Shown piece by piece: positions 39,727-43,918 of a stretch of DNA of 43,918 nucleotides. The stretch's first letter is position 1, and every line of letters starts with the position of its first letter. Under the pieces are notes generated by a model. It saw only the letters and a program-made list of their open reading frames with translations, did not search any database and was not told the DNA's origin. The position numbers and the translations under genes were made by a program. The stretch is from positions 1 to 43,918 of the forward strand of contig JAUWGZ010000001.1 in NCBI GenBank assembly GCA_030606165.1, given 5' to 3'. The DNA is from Dehalococcoidia bacterium (lineage in GTDB: Bacteria > Chloroflexota > Dehalococcoidia > GIF9 > AB-539-J10).

Positions 39727-40491
39727 CTATCCATTTCTTTTTGTTGCTTTGACTTCTGCCTTCTTTTTAGATTCCAGCATATCGGCAATTTCCTTGATAC
39801 CCTCAACATCCATGTTAAATTCGTTGCCAGCTAAAGCAGAGATAAATATCTCTTTATTTTCCGGAATAATAGCTATCACCTTCTCTCTGTCTATTGAATT
39901 CAAGAGGAACTCTTTCGTTTCTTGGTCAGCAATCCGATTCAATATGTAATAGACAGGCTTATCAACTTGCCGGCCTAGTTCAGATATCTTCTTCGCTAGA
40001 AGGATCGATTCCTGAGAAGGATCGATAATAACAAAGAGTATATCCACGCCTGTCTCTATCCCTCTTCCGAAGTGCTCTATTCCAGCGTCGGTATCTGCAA
40101 TCAAGAATTCTTCGTCCCCTAAATCGACGATTTCCAAAAACTTTGAGGAAAGAGCATTGATTGGACAGGCGCATCCTTCACCGAATTCGTATATTTTGCC
40201 CATTGATAAGAGTTGAATATTTCCTTTTCTGGTTAAATAATCTCCGGGCAAGTCACCTAATCTCCATTTATTTTTCATCTCCTTAGTTTTTTCAAATAGA
40301 AGTTTTTTGCCCCCAAAGTAGTTCATAAAATCTTCAGGTTTTTCCATTCCTAAACGGCTATGAAGACCAATGTTCGACTCATCGCTGTCAATCACCAATA
40401 TCTTGTTTTTTCTTAGCGCCATCTCTTTGGCTAAAAGGGCCACAACCGTGCTTTTTCCACAGCCCCCTTTACCACAGACTAATATTTTCAT
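39727..40491 (-). CDS. cooC: CooC-like nickel/CODH maturation ATPase
   Basis: 254 residues of the SIMIBI class. Walker A CGKGGCGKST (6-15, with C11 inside), DSDESNIGLHSRLG, and ADTDAGIEHFGRG identify the CooC/NifH-like fold. The CxC motif C107-A-C109 (GEGCACP) matches the Ni-binding site at the CooC dimer interface. CooC inserts nickel into carbon monoxide dehydrogenase. No CODH catalytic gene is in the window. GGAGGAAAG precedes the ATG. A paralogous accessory function is possible. Confidence 0.85.
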   Translation of the reverse strand: MKILVCGKGGCGKSTVVALLAKEMALRKNKILVIDSDESNIGLHSRLGMEKPEDFMNYFGGKKLLFEKTKEMKNKWRLGDLPGDYLTRKGNIQLLSMGKIYEFGEGCACPINALSSKFLEIVDLGDEEFLIADTDAGIEHFGRGIETGVDILFVIIDPSQESILLAKKISELGRQVDKPVYYILNRIADQETKEFLLNSIDREKVIAIIPENKEIFISALAGNEFNMDVEGIKEIADMLESKKKAEVKATKRNG

Positions 40492-40566
40492 TCACTTTCC
40501 TCCGTTCATCAATGTCCTTCCTCGAACCTCCGGCAGTTAGAAAATCTGCTGCACGTTCCTCTCTTT

Positions 40567-40956
40567 TCATCTTCCACGCCGACCTCCGCCAAAACCCCGG
40601 CCCATGCCACGACTGGGACCCATACCTCGGCCTCCACCCATGCGCCGACCTCTACCTAGACCTTGGCCCATACCTCTTCCCATGCCTCTGCCTCCGCTTA
40701 ATCCAGGCTGGTGAAGTCCAGGGCTGGGGCCAAATTGCGGAATCGCTTCTTCAGGGACTCTGGCTCCCATAATTTCACACACTTTGGCAGCCACCTCCGG
40801 TCCGCCACTAACACATCCATAACATGGTGCCTTTCCTTCAGCTACTGCCCGGGCAAACTCTCCACAGGTCTTATATCCACATCGCTGATCATCCAATTTA
40901 GGCAAGACCTCATAGATTTTCCTTATCTTTTCTTTGATATCCTTTTTATCTAGCAC
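40567..40956 (-). CDS. CODH/ACS-type Fe-S domain with Gly/Met/Arg-rich tail
   Basis: 129 residues. The first 60 (MLDKKDIKEKIRKIYEVLPK, then CGYKTCGEFARAVAEGKAPC) resemble the [4Fe-4S]-binding domain of CODH/ACS and related corrinoid proteins (PF04060-like). Visible ligands are C26, C31, C45 and C48; the usual first Cys of the set, three residues before C26, is replaced by D23. Residues about 85-129 are GRGMGRGMGQGLGRG-type repeats, like the linker of the NifX protein at 27591. GTG start with AAAGGAG upstream. Confidence 0.8.
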   Translation of the reverse strand: MLDKKDIKEKIRKIYEVLPKLDDQRCGYKTCGEFARAVAEGKAPCYGCVSGGPEVAAKVCEIMGARVPEEAIPQFGPSPGLHQPGLSGGRGMGRGMGQGLGRGRRMGGGRGMGPSRGMGRGFGGGRRGR

Positions 40957-40999
40957 TGTCTGGCTCCTTTCGATTGTTAAGGTTTAAAACCCCACTAAT

Positions 41000-41209
41000 T
41001 CATATCATTCGTATCGCTCTTAAAGGACATGCAGCCGAACAAGAGCCACAGCCTACACACATAGATGCATTATGCATGGGAAAGTCATACGGTTGTTCTT
41101 GGAAGAATGCCCTATGTGGGCAAGCATGACCAGCAGCGCAAATGCCGTGGTCGCATCTCTCTGGGTGGCACTCATTAAAATCTATTGATGGGACTGGCTT
41201 TAGAAACAT
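41000..41209 (-). CDS. Small ferredoxin-like 4Fe-4S protein
   Basis: 69 residues. The second cluster is classical: C51, C54, C57 and C61 (CVGCGSCSAACP). The first cysteine group is stretched and His-rich: C14, C19, C24 and C30 (CHPERCDHGIC...CP), a known but less common pattern that could bind a cluster or another metal. AGGACAGAAAG precedes the ATG. Electron carrier or metal sensor; partners are unknown. Confidence 0.85.
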   Translation of the reverse strand: MFLKPVPSIDFNECHPERCDHGICAAGHACPHRAFFQEQPYDFPMHNASMCVGCGSCSAACPLRAIRMI

Positions 41210-41218
41210 CTTTCTGTC

Positions 41219-41332
41219 CTATTGGCAAAAAAGGATGGATTGAGCTAATTCTGACTGGTAGGCAAATCTATTCTTTTCAAACCAGTTTTCGTGCTCTATA
41301 TAGTGCCGCTCAAAAGGCTTGATTATCGCCAT
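41219..41332 (-). pseudogene. N-terminal methyltransferase remnant
   Basis: A 37-codon frame, MAIIKPFERHYIEHENWFEK then NRFAYQSELAQSILFCQ, starts 2 nt after the thioredoxin stop. The pattern FE..Y..H..WFE...FAY.SEL is the N-terminal cap of UbiE/methyltransferase-11-like proteins. It ends at a TAG before any SAM motif, so it is most likely a truncated gene. No remainder was found downstream, where the ferredoxin begins. Confidence 0.5.
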
Positions 41333-41334
41333 TC

Positions 41335-41871
41335 TTAATGTTGTAATTCGATCAATAACTGGGATAACCTGTCATTTGCCTTTTCCATCTCTTGCGCTGC
41401 TTGTAATACACCATTGTAAGTGGGGTCATCTCCTACACTCTTGGCTTTCTCCGCCCATTTCCTGAATTTCCCACTATCCAGTTTGTTATGCTCCACCCAG
41501 GACGTTAGAAGCACATTAAGCCTGCCCATTTCATCACTTGGAAACCTTACGATAATTTCCTCAACCTTTGACCGGATCACCTGCTCAGGAACTGCACCGA
41601 GGATTTCGTCAACTTGCTGGCCATCAACGAAATACTTCTGCATGGGTATGCTCATAATCTGGTATTTCATTGCCGCCTGTTGATTTTCATCCACATTAAT
41701 CATGCAGAATTTAAATTTACCTTCATATTCCTCTGAGAGCTTCTCGTATATAGGTATAACCATCTTGCATGGGCCACACCAGGGAGCCCAGAAATCGACC
41801 TCTGTAGGAAGGTCTGAATTCAGGACCTCCTCCTCAAAATTTCGATCCGTGATGTCTATTATTTTACTCAT
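41335..41871 (-). CDS. Thioredoxin-like protein with helical C-terminal extension
   Basis: 178 residues. Thioredoxin fold to about 108 with the active site W31-C32-G33-P34-C35 (WAPWCGPCK) and cis-proline (SIPMQ). The remaining 70 residues are charged helices (KFRKWAEKAKSVGDDP; MEKANDRLSQLLIEL) rarely seen in plain thioredoxins. Cytosolic, no signal peptide. AAGGAGGTAGC precedes the ATG. With trxB two genes upstream it makes a thioredoxin system for this redox block. Confidence 0.92.
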   Translation of the reverse strand: MSKIIDITDRNFEEEVLNSDLPTEVDFWAPWCGPCKMVIPIYEKLSEEYEGKFKFCMINVDENQQAAMKYQIMSIPMQKYFVDGQQVDEILGAVPEQVIRSKVEEIIVRFPSDEMGRLNVLLTSWVEHNKLDSGKFRKWAEKAKSVGDDPTYNGVLQAAQEMEKANDRLSQLLIELQH

Positions 41872-41893
41872 GCTACCTCCTTCTGATTGATCA

Positions 41894-42451
41894 TTAAGCT
41901 GTAACTATAGTACGGACATATCGCGCTTTCCTGAACTTTAGAATGCTGCGCTTTTCAAGATTCTTGGCATCATGATTAAGCGTCTGGGAAATCTCCTTTT
42001 CCAAGCGAAAGTCTGCATTTTTTATCTCATCCTCAGCCCCTGGCTTTATCAGGTTTGGCCAGACTGAAATAGAGATAAAGGCGGCGGGTTTCATGATTCT
42101 GTAAATCTCACCCAGCAGTCTTCTTCTATCCTCTGCCTGCGGGAAATAAAAAGAATGAAAGACATCGAACAGGAGAACCACATCTACAGACTCATCAGCT
42201 AAGTCGATTTCTAGTTTCCCCGATGTCTCCATTCTTTTTATATTTTTCAAACCCGCTGACTCCGCTTTTTGCATCAGTTCATCCAGAGCTTCATTATCCT
42301 TATCCAAGGCGTACACTCTTCCTTGTGCATCGACTATTTTGGCAACCGCAATAGTATATGTTCCCGAGCCACAGCCAAAATCCAGTACAGTTTGTCTTCT
42401 CCTAATCCCTATCTGTTGCAACATTTCAAGGGCTCGTGATTCTAGTTCCAT
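41894..42451 (-). CDS. Class I SAM-dependent methyltransferase
   Basis: About 185 residues from ATG 42451 (MELESRALEMLQQIG), which overlaps the trxB end by 26 nt; earlier ATGs lie inside the trxB frame. SAM motif I VLDFGCGSGTYTIAVAKIV, acidic YALDKDNEALDEL and DVVLLFDVFHSFYFPQ, then IYRIMKPAAFISISV are canonical. Substrate unknown; arsenite, quinone or small-molecule methylation are all possible. It lies between thioredoxin and thioredoxin reductase genes. Confidence 0.85.
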   Translation of the reverse strand: MELESRALEMLQQIGIRRRQTVLDFGCGSGTYTIAVAKIVDAQGRVYALDKDNEALDELMQKAESAGLKNIKRMETSGKLEIDLADESVDVVLLFDVFHSFYFPQAEDRRRLLGEIYRIMKPAAFISISVWPNLIKPGAEDEIKNADFRLEKEISQTLNHDAKNLEKRSILKFRKARYVRTIVTA

Positions 42452-43367
42452 TTCCAACTTCTTGAATATACTTAAAAGCGGACATGGCAGCAGTGACGCC
42501 ATCTCCAACAGCAGCGGAGACCTGGCGAGGTGAGTTCCTGCGTATGTCTCCGGCAGCGAAGACGCCGGGAGCCGAGGTAGCCATCGTCTCATCAGTGATG
42601 ATATATCCAGCATCATCAAGGTCTACAATTTTGAAAAAGCTCTGGCTATTGGGCATGAGCCCTACGGCAACAAAGACACCAGCAACCTCCAAAATGGAGT
42701 GCTGCCCTGTTTTAACATTGCGTAGTTCGAGCCCGCTTAGCAATTTCTCTCCCAGGATTTCTTCTACCACAGTGGTCCAAATGAACTCCAGCTTGGGCTG
42801 GGCAAATGCCCGCTCTCGAAGCACTTTTGCTGCCCTGAGCTGGTCTCGCCGATGTATTACATAGACTTTACTGACATGGCGAGTCAACTCCAAGGCATCA
42901 GTGATAGCAGTGTCACCTCCCCCAACCACTGCTACCTCCCGGTCGCGAAAGAGGAAGCCATCACAGGTGGCGCAGTAAGAAACGCCGTGACCTGAGAGCC
43001 TTTCCTCACCAAGAACTTCCAGCTTGCGATATTCCGAACCAGCAGCAATGATTATAGCTGCAGCTTCAAAGCTTCCCTCGGTGGTCGAGACGCTATAAGG
43101 TTGTTCTTGGGCAATGCCTGTAACCTCAGCAGTTACAATCTCTAGGCCATATTTGGTGGCTTGTTGGTACATGAGCGAACCCAGCTCTAAGCCCGAGATG
43201 CCTTGGGGAAAACCAGGGTAGTTCTCCACCAGGGCAGCATTCACTATTTGACCTCCAAATACGCCCCGTTCGACCAACAGGCTCTTGAGGCCTGCCCGCG
43301 AGGTATAGAGACCGGCAGTAAGCCCGGCAGGACCGCCTCCGATGATGATTACTTCATATTTTGCCAT
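42426..43367 (-). CDS. trxB: Thioredoxin reductase
   Basis: TrxB transfers electrons from NADPH through FAD and a disulfide to thioredoxin. 313 residues from ATG 43367 (AGAGG upstream); a longer frame would run into the ferredoxin gene. FAD motif IIIGGGPAGLTAGLY, redox-active C132-A-T-C135 (SYCATCDGF), NADPH motif VVGGGDTAITDAL and VFAAGDIR are all intact. Cotranscribed with the thioredoxin-like gene and a ferredoxin. It might instead use ferredoxin in some anaerobes, but the NADPH motif favours pyridine nucleotide. Confidence 0.96.
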   Translation of the reverse strand: MAKYEVIIIGGGPAGLTAGLYTSRAGLKSLLVERGVFGGQIVNAALVENYPGFPQGISGLELGSLMYQQATKYGLEIVTAEVTGIAQEQPYSVSTTEGSFEAAAIIIAAGSEYRKLEVLGEERLSGHGVSYCATCDGFLFRDREVAVVGGGDTAITDALELTRHVSKVYVIHRRDQLRAAKVLRERAFAQPKLEFIWTTVVEEILGEKLLSGLELRNVKTGQHSILEVAGVFVAVGLMPNSQSFFKIVDLDDAGYIITDETMATSAPGVFAAGDIRRNSPRQVSAAVGDGVTAAMSAFKYIQEVGNGTRITSP

Positions 43368-43387
43368 TGGCCCTCTTTCCCCGTAGT

Positions 43388-43654
43388 TTAGGTAGATGCT
43401 GGAGTCGCGCCTGGATGCAACCTGTGCCACTTAGCAAGCAGTTCGTCTCGACTTTCTACATGCTCTGGATCAAGCACAGCGGCATCTACCGGGCACACTT
43501 CAGCACACTTGGGTGATTCGAAGTTGCCCACACACTCAGTACATTTGTCGGGGTCGATTACACAAATCTCCTCCCCCTCTGAGATTGCTTCATTCCGGCA
43601 CTCTGGTTCACAGGCACCACAACTGATGCACTCATCGGTAATTTTGTAAGCCAT
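43388..43654 (-). CDS. 2[4Fe-4S] ferredoxin, long-spaced type (copy 2)
   Basis: 88 residues, aligning without gaps to the ferredoxin at 18523-18789 (65 of 88 identical by eye). Ligands C9, C12, C15, C19 and C38, C41, C50, C54 are conserved; the extra C58/C59 of copy 1 are Ala here, while C31 is extra. GGAGGTC lies before the ATG. It is the first complete gene upstream of trxB and is a likely partner of the redox block. Confidence 0.95.
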   Translation of the reverse strand: MAYKITDECISCGACEPECRNEAISEGEEICVIDPDKCTECVGNFESPKCAEVCPVDAAVLDPEHVESRDELLAKWHRLHPGATPAST

Positions 43655-43681
43655 TTATTGACCTCCTTAATTTATTGTTAT

Positions 43682-43918
43682 TTATGCTAAACCTTTCCAG
43701 CTCTCTTGCTCCATAGCCAAGAAAGCCAGACGCTCCTCCTGATTCATCTCCGCTACCCTGATTTGGACTTTCGCACCCAGTTTCATTACTGTTTGGTGCA
43801 GGCTGTTTACGAGATAGTCCTTGATGGAGACCGGAATAGCTAAGAAAGGGAGCGTGGGCGTAAGCGTGACCTCATCGTCCTTCAAAACTATATCCTTGAC
43901 CATTCCCAGCTCAACTAG
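43682..43918 (-). CDS. DUF59/MIP18-like protein, 5' end beyond window
   Basis: Partial: 78 visible codons to the stop at 43682; the frame stays open to the window edge (reading LVELGMVKDIVLKDDEVTL). The LVELGMVKDI strand and TLPFLAIPVSIKDYLVNSL resemble the DUF59/PaaD-type fold used in Fe-S cluster delivery, but the usual conserved Cys/Thr region (TxxxCP) reads TPTLPFLAIP without cysteine. Hence the family call is tentative. The C-terminus is complete. Confidence 0.6.
   Translation of the reverse strand, partial: LVELGMVKDIVLKDDEVTLTPTLPFLAIPVSIKDYLVNSLHQTVMKLGAKVQIRVAEMNQEERLAFLAMEQESWKGLA

Noticed and set aside
1..43918. tRNA or rRNA genes and CRISPR arrays
   Set aside because: No T-loop/acceptor pairing, rRNA core words or regularly spaced repeats were found in the intergenic spaces by eye.

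Overview
The window reads as chromosome of a strictly anaerobic bacterium, most likely an uncultured Chloroflexota of the class Dehalococcoidia. That placement is an inference from gene content and family flavour: a 2[4Fe-4S] ferredoxin present twice, a CooC-like CODH-maturation ATPase, a DUF134/DUF5320/NifX/MinD-ferredoxin cluster, a DUF5679 mini zinc ribbon and very long multi-PAS kinases. No rRNA, tRNA, CRISPR array or intact mobile element was seen.

Layout. 1-189: AT-rich tract and a REP-like hairpin. 190-7572 (minus): a signalling operon, transcribed from a good promoter at 7618-7647 that overlaps a perfect 17-bp palindrome. It encodes a small excisionase-type HTH protein, a 2028-residue soluble histidine kinase (13 PAS domains plus one GAF) and a response regulator with a degenerate HD-GYP output domain. 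7902-9893: uvrB (minus). 10079-18381: mostly housekeeping (gltX, a DUF5679 mini-protein, leuS, proC), a minus-strand VLRF1-like release-factor candidate, a methyltransferase and a radical SAM protein. 18523-19887 (minus): rsmD-coaD-ferredoxin, divergent from clpC. 20019-25430: clpC, a stand-alone biotinyl-carrier protein, radA, ispD, ispF.

25800-36984 (plus) is the most interesting stretch: a nearly gapless run starting with a DUF134 regulator. It continues with several Gly/aromatic-rich DUF5320-type proteins, two NifX/NafY-type cofactor-binding proteins, two FmdB zinc ribbons and two MinD/Mrp ATPases with inserted bacterial ferredoxin domains. Then come coaE, Mrp/NBP35, an IscU/NifU scaffold, MobB, a J-domain protein, a COG0731-type radical SAM enzyme and two COG1237 metallo-beta-lactamase-fold proteins. 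The gene set points to assembly or trafficking of an Fe-S or Mo/W-type metallocofactor. Four adjacent reading frames share a similar C-terminal helix, and one has an in-frame UGA as its second codon behind a strong Shine-Dalgarno sequence.

37000-43918 (minus) is a second redox/metallocentre block. It holds a CoA-disulfide-reductase-like flavoprotein, an FmdB mini-ribbon, an FkbM methyltransferase, an ArsR-type regulator, a CooC-like ATPase and a CODH/ACS-type Fe-S domain fused to a Gly/Met/Arg-rich tail. Two ferredoxins, a thioredoxin with a helical extension, a methyltransferase, thioredoxin reductase and a partial DUF59-like gene complete it. The Gly/Met-rich tail recalls the NifX protein of the first block, suggesting the two blocks serve related metal-handling chemistry. 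Gaps here contain small gene relics, including a fragment matching the C-terminus of the nearby thioredoxin.
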